Below, in pieces: positions 23,301-35,585 of a DNA stretch of 64,000 nucleotides. The stretch comes from Pterobdella sp. o SKG-2022 (taxonomy: Eukaryota; Annelida; Clitellata; Hirudinida; Piscicolidae). The stretch lies in NCBI GenBank assembly GCA_964035795.1, contig OZ038324.1, positions 885,524 through 949,523 of the forward strand, written 5' to 3'. The notes beneath the pieces were generated by a model, which worked only from the letters and a program-made list of their open reading frames with translations, did no database searches and was not told where the DNA came from. Made by a program: the position numbers and the translations under genes. Each line of letters begins with the position of its first letter. Within the stretch, counting starts at the first letter, position 1.

Positions 23301-25499
23301 GGAGTGTAAAATTTTATCAAGTTATTAGTCACTGTTCTGCCAACACACCGCATGTAAGATCCCCCGGCATTATGTTTGCGGATTTGTATTATGGTTTACT
23401 GCTGATCCAGTAAATATGGTTTTGGAAACGTTTTGCTGAGCTAAGTGAAACTATTGTACTGCTGTAGTTATAAAGCTCAACAAAAGAATTATTTAACTCG
23501 GACTAGTTATCTTGAAATTTTTATTCTCTCTGAATATATGCGCATTGGGAATTGTTATGAATCGATTATAAAATAAACATTGCAGATAATTAAACTTGAA
23601 GTTCTTTTTCAAACATCAACATCAACAACATAAACTAAATCAACATCAACAACACCAACAACAAAAACAAGAACAACATCGAAAAAAACATCATTCTTCC
23701 ACAGACCTGCTGGTGCCCCCCTTGATGGCGGTCAGTCAAGACGACAACATCATCTTCCGAGCAGCTTCCGGCATACACTGTGATAAAAAAATCAATAATA
23801 AACCTCATAATGACAATAATATCAAAAACGAAAATATTGATAATCATAGTAACAATGATATTCAGAATATAAATAGTAATCGAATCAAACATGGTAGTAA
23901 TGATAACGATGACGTAGTGATAAATATAGTTACGTCAGACAAAGCTGATGACGACAGTGGTTCTCTGTGGCAAGAGTACTACCAGATGCATGCCATGAGT
24001 GCCAAGAGCTTTTGCATGGCGCACCTGGATGCCTCGATTGGTGGGTGGTGGTCTGTCGACTAAGGCTCATTATTTTTTTTGAATTTTCTGTCTTCATAAT
24101 CTATTTTAAAAATTATTTGATTCGTAAATAATTATTAAACTTAAAAAAACTTATAATTTATTCCAATAGATCTTTTGTTTTTCACCATTTTTATACTTTT
24201 TTTCAACAAAATTTCATTATAAACGTGCATTCGATCGCAGATAAGATATATGTGGAGGCTGCGGACATAGGGGCGCATCAAGAACACATCAAAAACCACA
24301 AAGAATGCCTGCACAACACGTCCATAAGGATCGACAACTACAAAATCAACAAATCTGCGTCAGACCTCACTGAGGTAAACAAGCAAGCTGAAGAACAAGG
24401 TGGTCTGAAGAAACAAAACAAGCTCAAAAGCATTTACAAGTCCTGCCAACTTTTCAGCCAAGATGGCTCTGCTGTTTTGTCGCATAAAGAAAATTCATTA
24501 TCTCATTTGAGTGATGAAGAAAAAATTCTTTTTAATGATAATAAATTTTCGATAGATCAAAATAATTCCGAGCCTCAAAAGTCCAAAAAGAATTACCCCC
24601 ACATGGGTACCAGTGTGGTAGTCAGTGGCAGACGTAGCTTTGACCACACTCACTTGACTCAGCAGCTCCCCATTTTTAACCCACAAAATCCCACCCTTAA
24701 CCACCAATCTCTCAACATCAACCAGCAACAACCCATCATCAACCAGCAAAAAATACCCACCATCAACCAGCAACAACCACCCATCATCAACCAGCAACAA
24801 AAAACCATCATCAACCAGCAGCAACCCACCATCAACCAGCAGCAACCCACCATCAGCCATTACCAAAAACCCACCATCAACCAGCAACAAAAACCCTCCA
24901 AAAAATACCAAGAAACTTCTTCTGAAAACGAATTTCAGAAATTTTCAAAACAAACTGTAGACATTAAAAAACAAAATCAAGAATATATCAGTTGGGACAA
25001 AAGTACTTCAGGGACATCAAAGCCTCACTACACCAAACACACTCACGAGTTTGTGATCAAAGACAAAATTCACACCACATCAAACCCAACAATACAAAAA
25101 AAACTCAACCCCAATCGACATTCTAAACAGCAAATAAACATGCATAAAAAACACTTATCTTCCTATCAAACTCCTCCAACCAGGCTCTCCAGCTTATTTT
25201 CTCAAAACAACCTTTCTACCACAAACCTTCCCCCAAATAGAGATGATGCACCCAGATTGAACATACAACACACCACCAACCTTTATAAGTCTCTCTCTTC
25301 AACCACCCTACATCTACCAATCAATATAAACACTTTAAACAAAGAAATCACTGAGGAAAACAAATCAATAAGTAACTTTTTAGAGAGCACCACTAGGAAG
25401 AGTCAAATGAGATTAAACACTCCTGCAGCAAAGAACAGTACCCTGTGCAGTGTTGATGAGGGATACTACACGACCAGGAGCAAAGAATATTTCATTTGA
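20336..25499 (+). CDS. Unrecognised 771-residue protein, four exons
   Basis: Exons 20336-20635, 21784-22204, 23705-24040 and 24241-25499 have good GT..AG borders and join in phase. I do not recognise the family. Residues 84-100 read LQIISPTCPQCSKLQQH: a beta-strand-like segment then CPQC (Cys90, Cys93), reminiscent of the active site of thioredoxin/glutaredoxin-like folds. The next exon continues with KLFVVTYGVEKRMKCMDILR. Exons 2 and 3 then carry Asn-rich runs from AAT repeats, between conserved-looking blocks (DLLVPPLMAVSQDDNIIFRA; LWQEYYQMHAMSAKSFCMAH). The long last exon is polar and disordered, with a reiterated INQQQ(P/K)T segment at 24,700-24,900, and ends SVDEGYYTTRSKEYFI. No signal peptide or membrane segment. 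A LINE 3' end sits in intron 1. The ATG at 20336 is the first Met in frame. Redox function is speculation. Confidence 0.65.
20922..21228 (+). mobile_element. 5'-truncated LINE 3' end (same family as the element at 29.7-32.8 kb)
   Basis: Nearly identical to 32,503-32,810: same C-terminal reverse-transcriptase region, same untranslated end with GAGGCGCTATATAAA, and an (ATT)n tail. It differs by scattered substitutions and a deletion of about 16 bases. Lies in an intron of the unrecognised gene, same strand. Confidence 0.9.
21960..22052 (+). repeat. AAT/AAC trinucleotide tract inside an exon
   Basis: In-frame AAT/AAC repeats encode Asn runs in exon 2 of the unrecognised protein. A separate non-coding AT-rich run of ATAATAAAAATCAAAAT type follows at 22,505-22,710. 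Confidence 0.8.
24690..24900 (+). repeat. In-frame minisatellite coding INQQQ repeats
   Basis: About nine copies of a 24-30 bp unit near ACCATCAACCAGCAACAACC, giving peptide repeats such as INQQQPTINQQQPTI. Unit length varies in multiples of three, so the frame is preserved. This argues that the exon is translated. Confidence 0.8.
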
Positions 25500-26609
25500 T
25501 CTCAATGTTGTACTATTTTATGAACTTGTATTTTTAACAAAAAATTTTAAATAGATATTTTTATTGAGTTTCGATAAAATGACGGCAAGATGTCGAGCCT
25601 AATAAACACTTGATTTTTATTGACTCCCAGGTAATTATCATTCAAGTCTGTATAATAGAGCCACTAGAATACACACTTCAGATGTAAAAAATATCAATAA
25701 AACATAACCCTAAAAACTAGTTTGCAATTTGATAAATTTCTGATGCAAACACCCAATATATATCCTGATCTAAGCCTTCTTATCACAGAATCACCTCCAA
25801 AAAAATTGAATCAAATTGATAAGAATTTAAAATTAATCGTGTGATTCAATAATTTAATAGGTTCATCACTTATGAGTTCAAATGAGTTTAAAAGAGAAGC
25901 AGGACAATAGTTGCAAATGAAGGCCACGCATATGAGAACCCCATCTTGAGCGCAAACAAATGACAATGTTGATTATGTGTTTGAAACGTGGCTGAATATG
26001 AATGACGTCATGTTAATTTGGCTGCTTATACTACGATTGAAAAATAAAAGCCCGTCATTCAATTATTTGACACATTAAAAACGGAAGTTAAATTTAAAAA
26101 ATTAAAAAACAAAAGAAAAAAAAAAATCAAAATATATGGAGGTTTGTCACCCAAAAACTGCTCCGCAATTGGAGCACCTTTTTTCCCTCAGCAGCAGACA
26201 ACACAACAGGCCAGCTGGGAAAAAAACTATGGCACAACATATGCCCAAGAGCGAGAAGTCATCTTCCAGCACCCCAACCTTTGAAATTGATGTCGTTTGT
26301 TTTTATTTATCCATTCAAGCTTTTTGTTATAATTATTATATTCTACATTTCAGAGGTATTTGAAACCTTTTACATTGTTATTCAGTCTAATAGACAAGAT
26401 GAAATATGATAATTTATGGAATTAATAGTGGAAAAGAACAATTTTAGTAATGATAATAATAATAACAATAATAATAATATGATGATAATGGACAATAATA
26501 TACTTTATATGAAAAATAAATACTGGCTTGAGTTTTGGAGTGGATTCAAAGCTCAAAATAATTTCAAAACTCAATATTCATGCCATAAAATAATGGAATT
26601 ATTCAAAAA
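25500..26609. other. Intergenic, no supported gene
   Basis: AT-rich. An open stretch at 26,136-26,290 ends in a possible donor (GATGTCGTTT) and encodes Ser/Lys-rich peptide (MPKSEKSSSSTPTFEID). No matching downstream exon was found. Confidence 0.4.
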
Positions 26610-26735
26610 ATATTATAATTAAAATAATATTATAATTTGAATAATATTTTAATTAAAATAATATTATAATTTGAATAATATTTTAATTAAAATAATATTA
26701 TAATTTGAATAATATTGTAATTAAATATAATAATA
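26610..26735. repeat. 34-bp AT-only tandem repeat, about 3.5 copies
   Basis: Unit near AATAATATTATAATTTGAAT plus a partly complementary half. Each unit can fold on itself (AATAATATT against AATATTATT). Almost all A/T. Confidence 0.85.
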
Positions 26736-26914
26736 TTTATAAATAAAAATAAATATCATAATTTAAATAGGATCATTAATAAAACGACATCTCAAGTGAA
26801 CTGATGCCATTGTTGCAATCATAATCAATTTAAGAAAACACTGCAAAAGTTGCCATCTTGAAGGGAGCTTTAAATATATATGTTTTCATCATCAGGCTCC
26901 TTTAATAAATTCAT

Positions 26915-27238
26915 TATATGAGTCTTTCTATCTATCTACCTACTTATCTATCTACTTTCAGCGCTTGCTGGACATGTAGCTCGGCACAACGAGCCTAAAA
27001 AAACTCTGTTGTTCTGTGCCGGAAGAGTGTCGTGGAAGAGGTCGTTCACTGAAAGACGTATTTCAAAAAGACACAGGGCTGACTTCTAACGAATTATTAC
27101 TATAGCTGATAAACAAGTATGGAGAAAAAATTACGTCATGTCACCGAACTGATGATCTATCTATATCTATCTATCTATCTATGTATTATCTCTATCTATC
27201 TATCTATTTATCTATATATCTATCTTAATGAACCTGAT
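26915..27238 (+). repeat. (CTAT)n microsatellites flanking a LINE scrap
   Basis: CTAT/CTAC runs at about 26,925-26,956 and CTAT runs at about 27,150-27,225, with retrotransposon-like sequence between them. Confidence 0.8.
26960..27119 (+). mobile_element. Degenerate non-LTR retrotransposon C-terminal fragment
   Basis: Translates in broken frames to LAGHVARHNEPKKTLLFCAG and RGRGRSLKDVFQKDTGLTSN. This is the GHVxR...LLFG...RGRxxKT-type tail seen after the reverse transcriptase of several LINE lineages. Frameshifts and stops make it dead. Confidence 0.5.
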
Positions 27239-27622
27239 GATAAGAACATGTTTCAAAAAGCTGTGTTCAAGATAAAATTTTTCCAGTGTTCCTTTAATCT
27301 GAATCCCGACTCTCATCATTAAAATAATATCATAATAACAATTTTGAAGTAATAAAAAAATAACCCTGATAAAAAAATTTTAATCCAAACAAAAGCAGCA
27401 ATGGAAACACACAAACCCTGCAAGCAGGACAGCCCCCAACCACGATGATCTGCTGGCTGGCCACTGGGGGAGTTATTATGACTCCTTGTGAGTATGTTCC
27501 TAGGGGCGTCAATAGGTTTTCAACTCTTATGTCATTATATTTCATATCCATCTACGTTTTTGAAGGTGAAAATATTTCTGATTTCTAATTGGAAACTTTA
27601 TAAAAAAAATTTCCTTTTTGAC

Positions 27623-28218
<596 letters not shown>

Positions 28219-28632
28219 TCGACCATTAGGTTGCAATTAATTTTATAGGGCACTTTTTTCACATGGAGAATACAAGAAGCATTGATTTCACCATTATTTG
28301 CAGTCTATGAAATTATTTGTATCAGAGCAACCTCATCAAGTGGACTAACCAGTGAACTATTGAAAATGGATATTATTGCTTATTCTTATTTATGAGCTAT
28401 GTAACATACAGTCATCTAAAACTGATTTTTGGTAATTTGAATCCATTTGGTCCATGGGATAATAAAACTTTGAAAAAATTGTTTTGAGCATTTCAAGAGT
28501 CTGTTTTGATCATAAGCTCTACGATGCTTAAGAATGACTGACAGTTAAAGAAAGTATTATTTTCAATAAAAAATTTTTTTATTTTTTCGAAATTAATTTT
28601 AAAAAATATAAAAATATATTGGAAATTGTAAT

Positions 28633-28821
28633 TTAAAAAAATTTGGAACCACCATAAGCGCTAGGGCTGGCGGGTGTGACGGTTTGTTGTCTCTGTTGAT
28701 ATTGTTGTATAAGTTTATACTGCTCTTCTTGTTGTAACCGATATTGTTGTTGTTGGTATTCCTGGCCTGGAGGGCTGTATGCCGGAGGAGCGTCTGGTTG
28801 CACAGGGTTTGCTGCAGACAT
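28633..28821 (-). CDS. Small Gln/Pro-rich protein with a PPAY motif (62 residues), tentative
   Basis: ATG in good context (CACAATG), then MSAANPVQPDAPPAYSPPGQ, a Gln/Tyr-rich middle and a short end (SAYGGSKFF) before a stop. PPxY motifs bind WW domains. The start resembles the Pro/Gln-rich N-termini of small membrane-associated proteins, but no Cys-rich or transmembrane part follows, so it may be one exon of a longer gene. Composition differs sharply from the AT-rich flanks, which is the main reason to list it. Confidence 0.4.
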   Translation of the reverse strand: MSAANPVQPDAPPAYSPPGQEYQQQQYRLQQEEQYKLIQQYQQRQQTVTPASPSAYGGSKFF

Positions 28822-29699
28822 TGTGAGGTGACTTTAATTATTTACAAGTATATTTTTAATTAATTTAAAAAATATTCAATTTGGCTGTTTTAGTTGTTTT
28901 TGTATCTGTTTATTATATAATCGATTGAACAACTTGTACGAGAAATCAGGTGATAAACATGGTTGGTTAAAAGTATGTTGAGATAAAAAGTTTTTAAATT
29001 TTTCAAATGAAATATTATTTCTCTACTGAATTAAAATACACATAAGTTTGAAGTCTTTATAGCTTATAAGTTTGAAGTTGTTTAGACAGTTCAGAGATAA
29101 TACAGGTTGAAACCTCATCAGCATCTCCTACACACCCTCCTTCGTTCCATGACCCTGTCCTTCCAGAAGAAGAATTTGAAGCATTTTTATTTGAATTAGA
29201 CGAAAAATTTTTTTTAACAATCTTATACAAAATTATACACTTTTATTTATCTGAATTTTCTTCACAGCTCAAGTTTCTAAACTAGTCATTCAAAAAAAGT
29301 GAAGACGATTCTTATAATAGTAGAAGTTCTCCTGATACATTTAGTTCAGATTATGTTTTCAATCAAATATTTTTATTTTGAAATCTTTTTTTAACACAAG
29401 CAAGTCATTCTTTTTTTGAATTTTTTGGCACACAAGAAATTGCGACTGATGGTCGATTCACATCTTTTGTTTGTATAAGTTAAATCAATGGTTTTTTTGT
29501 TATTGTCACTGTTCGTTAATTATTTAGTTGCTTGAGTACTCAGACTAGGCATATAAACTGGTACCTTGCACTTTTAGCAGCCGTTCTATCGGTTTGTTTT
29601 TGCTAGAAACTGCTTTTTCTCCTTTTTAAGGTATTTCTTTTTCAATTTTTTGTTTTCATTAGTTTATTTAATTATTATTTTTCTACAAAACTTTAATTC
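28822..29699. other. Intergenic, with a possible relic coding segment
   Basis: Mostly AT-rich. Around 29,106-29,330 broken frames read like real protein (SPTHPPSFHDPVLPEEEFEA, later SEDDSYNSRSSPDTFSSDYV). This may be a decayed part of a transposable element lying before the LINE at 29.7 kb. Confidence 0.35.
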
Positions 29700-32600
29700 T
29701 TTTCTTCTTCTTTTTTGTTCCTCGTATTTACTCTAAACCTATGCCCTGCTCTCGGGATTTTCTACTTAGTCTCTCCAAATTCTCCTCCTCCTCGAATCGT
29801 CAGGCGGCGCGTTTTCTTCTTCAATTTCAAACCTTGTAGTTCTTTTTCTGTTCTCAATAGTATTTCATCATCCACTACTTCTTCTTTCTCAGTTCTGCAT
29901 TCCCTGACTCATCTCTTATCTCCTCTTCTCACCTAAAATCTAAATCTTCTTTTCTCAATTCTAAACCATCCAACTCATAACTCTTCTAAACTTTTTGAAT
30001 CCATTGATATCTCTTCTCTTAACATAAGATCTTCTAATAACATATCTATTCATGTTTTTAATCTCCTTTCTGACTCCAACCTTGACTTTCTAGCTCTCAG
30101 TGAGACCTGGCATGAACCTGCTTCTTCTCCTTCTTTCATCTCTGCTTGTCCTCCCTCTTATTCTTTCCTTGAACTTCCTCGTGCTCCTCAAAATCCTCTT
30201 TCTACCTCTTTTTCCACTTATAGAGGAATCCGTCTTTTTTACAAATCTACCTTTTCCTCCTCCAAAACTTCTCATCCTGATTTTAAATCTTTTGAATCCT
30301 TTGTCTCTTCTTTTAAATTTGGTACTCTCATCCTTTTTATTTATCGACCTCCTTTTTCTTCTCTCTCTTCATTTATTAATGATTTCTCTGCCTTACTTGA
30401 ATTTCTATATACTCTTCTTCCTTTTTATATTGTAAGTGACTAACATCCAATTTAAAAACAAAACTAAATTTTACACTAACAAATTTCTGGAACTTCTTGA
30501 ACTTTTCAATCTTTCCCAACAGTCACTTTCCCTCTCATTTCTCTGGCAACACTATTGATCTTTTCATCACATCATCTTTTATCACACACATTAGTATTCT
30601 TTCTCACCCAGTCTCTTTCTCTGATCACCATCTTATTCAATCTTCTTTCGTGCCAGCCCAATTAAACTCTTTTCTACTGTCATGTTTTCTACTCGCTCTT
30701 GGTCTCAACTTGACAAAACAATTTTCATCCAACTTCTTTCGGCTCCTTTTTTTGACTCTTATTCTTTCACTGACATTGATGACTTTGTCTTTGCTCTAAA
30801 CTCTCTTCTCACTAATACTTTGAATGTGCTTCTTCCCATTAAATCTTTTATTTACCATCTTTCCTCCTTCAAAGCTCCTTGGTTTGATGGTGAATGCGTC
30901 ACATCCAAACGTACTTTACGCAAGCTTAAACGTTCTTATCGTTACTCTCCCTCTTCTTCCTCTCATTTTCTTTGGCTTTCTCACCTATCAACCTATCGTT
31001 CTCTCCTCCACTCCAAACACTCAAATTTTCTTATTTCTTCCATCAACTCTGCTTCCTCTTCTTCCTCTCGTTGAAAAAACCTCAATCGCATTCTTTCCAA
31101 ACAATCCCCTCCTTCTTTTTTTTTCAAGAGTTTCACGACTATTTCCACAACAAGATTCTTTCCATTAGAACTAATCGCTCATCATCTCACACTTCTCTTC
31201 TTCTCCTGTCTATGTCTCTCTTTCTCACTTTTCATCCATCACCTTCACACACCTCATCTCTATCATCAAAGCTGTATCTTCATCTTCCTGTTCCCTTGAC
31301 CTTATTTCTCAAAAAATCCTTAATGATTTTTCCTCTTTCTTCTATCCCATCATTCTCAATCTTATAAACTTTTCTCTAGCTACTTCTAAATTTCCCACTT
31401 CCTTTAAATCATTTATCGTTACTCCAATACTGAAAAAACCTTCTCTCGATCTTTCTATCATCTCCAACTACCGTTCCATTTCTAACCTTTTCTTTCTCTC
31501 CAAAAAGCTATTTACATCCAACTTTCTAACAATCTTCTTCCTCCTACCCAATCTGGCTTTCGACCCTCTCACTCTACTGAAGCCTGCCTTCTAAAAATCT
31601 CTAATGGTGCTCTTCTAGCTTCCGACTCTGGTAAGCTTTCCTTCTCCTTTTTCTTGACTTCTCTTCTGCTTTTGATACGGTTGATCACTCACTTTTACTG
31701 CAGCATCTCAACTCCTTCTTTGGTATTTCCGACTCCTCACTTTCCTGGCTTACCTCCTATCTTTCTAACCGTTCCTCCAATTTTTCTATTGAGAACTCTT
31801 CTTCTTCTCTCTCTGTTCTTTTTGGTGTTTCTCAGGGCTCTGTTCTCGGGCCTATTCTCTTTATTGTTCATACCTCTCATCTCCCTTGTCTCATCGAATC
31901 TTTTTCTTTTCAAAGTCAGCTTTTTGCTGATAACACCTATATCTTCTCTTCTTTTCCTCTCTCTTTATTTCCTTCTACTCTTGACAGGTTTAGTCTCTAT
32001 TTTTCTTTTATTCTTTCATGAAGTGACTTCATGCGTCTTAAACTTAATCATTTTGAATTTAACTTTATCTATCTTTCTAGGTCTAAATCTCTTTCTTCCT
32101 CTCTCCTTCCTATTAGGATCTCTGACCTCACTATCTATCCCTCTTCCACTATTCGCTGTTATGGCTTTCTCCTTGATTCTTCCCTTTCTTCCAATCCTCA
32201 AATTCTCTCTGTTGCTTCTTCTTGTTTTTTTTCACTTGCGTCGTATCAGACAAATCTCTTCTTATCTCGATGATGCCTCTCTTAAGATTTTTGTCTGCTC
32301 TCTTGTTCTCTTCCGACTTGATTACTGCAACTCTTTGTACTTTAATCTTCTTAAATCTACTTCCTACCTTCTAACTAAAGTTTTCAACTCTGCTGCATGC
32401 CTGGTCTCTCATACTTCTAAATTCTCCTATATCTCTTCCTCTCTTGTCGATCTTAACTGGCTACCTCTTCACTTTTGCTCTTCCTTCAAAATCTGTACTC
32501 TCATGTACAAAATTTCTCATTCTACTTCGCCTTCCTATCTTTCTAATTTCTTACTACCTCCTAAACGTGCCGGCCTACGGTCCTTTACTCGTTCTCAACT

Positions 32601-32810
32601 TTTCATTATCTCTCTCTCTCACTCCTATGCTAAATCTGCTTTTCCTTTTCTGGTCCACTTGTCTGGAACTCTCTTTCTTCTAATCTTGAATCTTCTTCCT
32701 ATCCTACTTTCCTCAAAAACCTAAAAACTTTCTTCTATAAGCAGTTCATAGCAGAGCGCCTCTGAACGACGCGTAAGAGGCGCTATATAAATAATTCATT
32801 ATTATTATTA
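29700..32810 (+). mobile_element. Dead near-full-length LINE of CR1/L2 type
   Basis: Non-LTR retrotransposon with endonuclease then reverse transcriptase, broken by many frameshifts and stops. Endonuclease: LDFLALSETWHEP near 30.08 kb and the SDHHLIQSSF catalytic block near 30.63 kb. Reverse transcriptase: AFDTVDHSLL and FGVSQGSVLGPILF near 31.7-31.9 kb, with the active-site box now LFADNT (one catalytic Asp lost). C-terminal region: RLDYCNSLYFNLLK and LNWLPLHF, typical of CR1/L2. The end is GCGCTATATAAATAATTC plus an (ATT)n tail. The sense strand is extremely rich in C and T. The 5' boundary is approximate. Confidence 0.88.
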
Positions 32811-33568
32811 CCTACTTTTCGAACAAGTATTTCAACCACTGAGACTTCCAGTTCTAGGTGAACACCAACAAATTTGATCATGAATTAGTTTGCATCAACC
32901 TGAATTCATTCTTCATTAATCTCCAAATAACTAAAGATGTGTTGAAGTAGAATAGCCTGAATCAAATAATGAAAGAAACACATTATCAAGTGATAATGTA
33001 AGTTCATCTTACAAAAAGCTTCGTGATTCAAGATTATTTACTTTTGTTTGTTTCTCTCATTATTTGAAAATGATGTAAAGCAAACCCTTCTTGAACAAAA
33101 ACACAGGGTTGCAAATAGGAGCACCCAAGTTGTCGTCACAAACCGTCTTCCACAAGTTCTTCATTAAAAAAATTCAAAAAATAATGAACATGCAATTTAA
33201 AATTCAAGCTTGCGTTTAAAAAATTAATCAGAAAAAATCGTTTGAGGGGTGCGGAAATGTAAGGCTTTGAAAGACAATAATTGATTTAAAAAACCAAAAT
33301 AAATAGTTAAAATAAACTATTATGAAGAATCAAAAAAAACCACGGAAAAAAAAGAAAGGAGCGTTGTTAGAAGGCTAACAAAAATGATTCGAACACAAAC
33401 ACCACCTTTATCCTGAAACACAGTTGACAAGGGTCGTTTGTGCTCTAGGCTGATTCACCTCGGTTAAAAATATTTAAGAAAAATATGAAGTTTTTTGGTA
33501 AATATCAAAGTTATTGAGCGCCTAATGACAAAATATCAAAGCAACTCTAAAGCAATGACTTTTGAGCA
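32811..33568. other. Intergenic, no gene recognised
   Basis: AT-rich spacer between the LINE tail and the carbonic-anhydrase promoter. No motif recognised. Confidence 0.5.
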
Positions 33569-33576
33569 TATATAAA
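33569..33576 (+). promoter_or_regulatory. TATA box of the carbonic-anhydrase-related gene
   Basis: TATATAAA 39 bases before the start codon, with an initiator-like TCATTAG in between (33,591). A transcript starting about 30 bases downstream would have a very short 5' leader. Confidence 0.55.
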
Positions 33577-33607
33577 CAAGCCACAATTATTCATTAGAAG
33601 CTTCAAA

Positions 33608-35399
33608 ATGTTTAGAATCTATTCCACTATCTGTTTTTTCTCTTTATGTTTTGCTGTTGCTTTTGCAGGTGAGGTGCTTAAAATTGTATTCGATATTAAT
33701 TGTTTTCATTATTACTGCACTCATGCCCGGATTCCCATTTGGCTGCTAACACTAAGATTAGACGTAGTGAAAATTTGAAAATCTAATCAGATGTCTGACA
33801 AACATAAATGCAAATCTTAAGAAGTTGTTTGTTTCTACTCACTGACCCATCTCAACCTTTCCTTCCACCATGAACCCTCAATCACTCAACCATGCGCCCT
33901 CAACCACCCAACCATGAACCCTCAATCACTCAAACATGTAACCTCAATCACTCAACCATGAGCCCTCAATCAACCAACCATGAACCCTCGATCACCCAAC
34001 TGTGCACCCTCAATCCCTCAACCATGTTTCCTTGAAGCTACCACTTCAAGTGATGATGGTTTTGTGGAAATTGAAAGTTTCATGAACAAAATTTGAACTT
34101 CGAGTTTTTCAACTATCATTTTCAAATCTTTAAAAGCTCGATTTGTTTGTCAAAGATAAAGAGAGATTCAAAAGTAACTGGGAAGATTTCAAGCTCTGCT
34201 CACAAGGCACGCAGCAATCTCCCATCAACATCGTCTCACAAAGCTCCCAGTACGATAAAGGAAAAGCTAATGTGAAGTTCCATTGGGAAAGGAAGAATGA
34301 TGTTTTCAACGTGACTTACCGGAATGATGGCACAAAGTGTAAGTTTCAAAAATTTTTCTATTAATTTTAAAAGAAGCGCCACCAAACCCCTATTTGGGAG
34401 ACGTGACGGTGTTCGCATGGAGTCTAGTTTTGTATTCGACACAATAACGACAGTGTTCACGGAAACCAACACGGGGTTCAGTGAGGGATTGGAGGCAGGA
34501 GGGATCTTCTACAGAGTGGACCAACTTATTTACCACTGGGGGTACTCGGGAAAAGTGGGTTCTCAACACCAGCTTGATGGCAGATTCTTCGATGGAGAAG
34601 TATCTTTGTTCTCTTTCATTATCAAAACCATTAAATTTTGCATTAATGTTTCACAAAGGTGGAGATAGTGCACATAAGGGACACTATCAAGAACTATTCA
34701 CAAGCCTTCGACAAGCCCGGCGACGCCATTGTCGTCTCGGCTTTTTTAAAAGTGAATAACATTTTTTAATGTGATTTTGTAACGTCTCATAATGGAATTG
34801 TTGTGGTAGGTTGACGACACAATAAAAAAAGACAACTTGGAGATGAAGATGTTGAAATGGACTGTCGGAGCTGTAAAGAAAGGAGGTGTGTGCATCAGTT
34901 TGAAATAGAGGTTAACAATTGTGTTTTTTAAATATTTGAAAGCAAATAATCAACAGATGGAGGGTCGAAGCTGATGTTCAAAAAGTATAAGTTGTCATTG
35001 GAAACATTTCTGCCATGGAACCAACAATTCTTTCGATACTCCGGGAGCAGTACTTTGACTGGGTGTGAAGAGGGAGTGGAGAGAATTTTGTTTAGAAATC
35101 CTATTTGCGTGTCAAGGAGCGTGGTGAGTATGTTTGCCACTGCTACATGATATTAATCACTAGAAGTGAGCAATGCTTTACAAAGTGAAAGCTACCATAG
35201 AGCAGATAAAGTTTTGTGCCAATATCTTCTAATAAGTGTTATTGAAATAACTATTTGTCAAATTTTTTTTCAGATTGAAACACTGGCAAAACTGAAGCAG
35301 AAAAACCAGAGCCCTTTGCTGGGCACTGTGAAGAGGCCATTACAGGCTATGAATCGTAGACTTCTCTACAGGTCGTGGCAACAAGCACAAACTCATTGA
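33608..35399 (+). CDS. Secreted alpha-carbonic-anhydrase-related protein, eight exons, zinc site damaged
   Basis: Exons 33608-33668, 34038-34076, 34156-34338, 34454-34599, 34659-34751, 34810-34885, 34957-35123 and 35274-35399 join in phase to 296 residues, normal for a secreted alpha-CA. It begins with a signal peptide (MFRIYSTICFFSLCFAVAFA). Family landmarks: QGTQQSPINIV, GGIFYRVDQLIYHWG, GSQHQLDGRFF, RYSGSSTLTGCEEGV and RPLQAMNRR. In active enzymes zinc is held by His94 and His96 (HFHWG) and His119 (ELHLVH). Here these are Ile120, His122 and Glu145, so two of three ligands are missing and CO2 hydration is very unlikely. TTPPC around Thr199/200 is also altered. It resembles acatalytic CA-related proteins or shell/matrix CA domains. 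The donor of exon 2 and acceptor of exon 4 are the least certain joints. Confidence 0.88.
33845..34025 (+). repeat. Minisatellite in carbonic-anhydrase intron 1
   Basis: About seven imperfect copies of a roughly 22-bp unit like ACCATGAACCCTCAATCACT, ending just before the acceptor of exon 2. Confidence 0.8.
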
Positions 35400-35585
35400 G
35401 CATCGAATTTATTTGTTAGAAAACCTAAAAGCCAAAAATAAATCAAAGTGAGATTATTCTCTGAGAAATTTTCAAATAAAAAATATTAATTTGTTAAAGT
35501 CCAAAAGTTCAAATGTAAATGAGATTAGTTTATGCTGAATTGTTTTATTATAGAGTAATTCACTCAAAAACCATTTGTTTGGAGA

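Noticed and set aside
24498..24911. Minus-strand Leu/Val-rich repeat frame
   Set aside because: Mirror of the coding INQQQ minisatellite on the plus strand.
30090..31367. Several overlapping Ser/Leu/Phe-rich frames as host genes
   Set aside because: Consequence of the pyrimidine-rich LINE strand; the recognisable motifs are endonuclease and reverse transcriptase.
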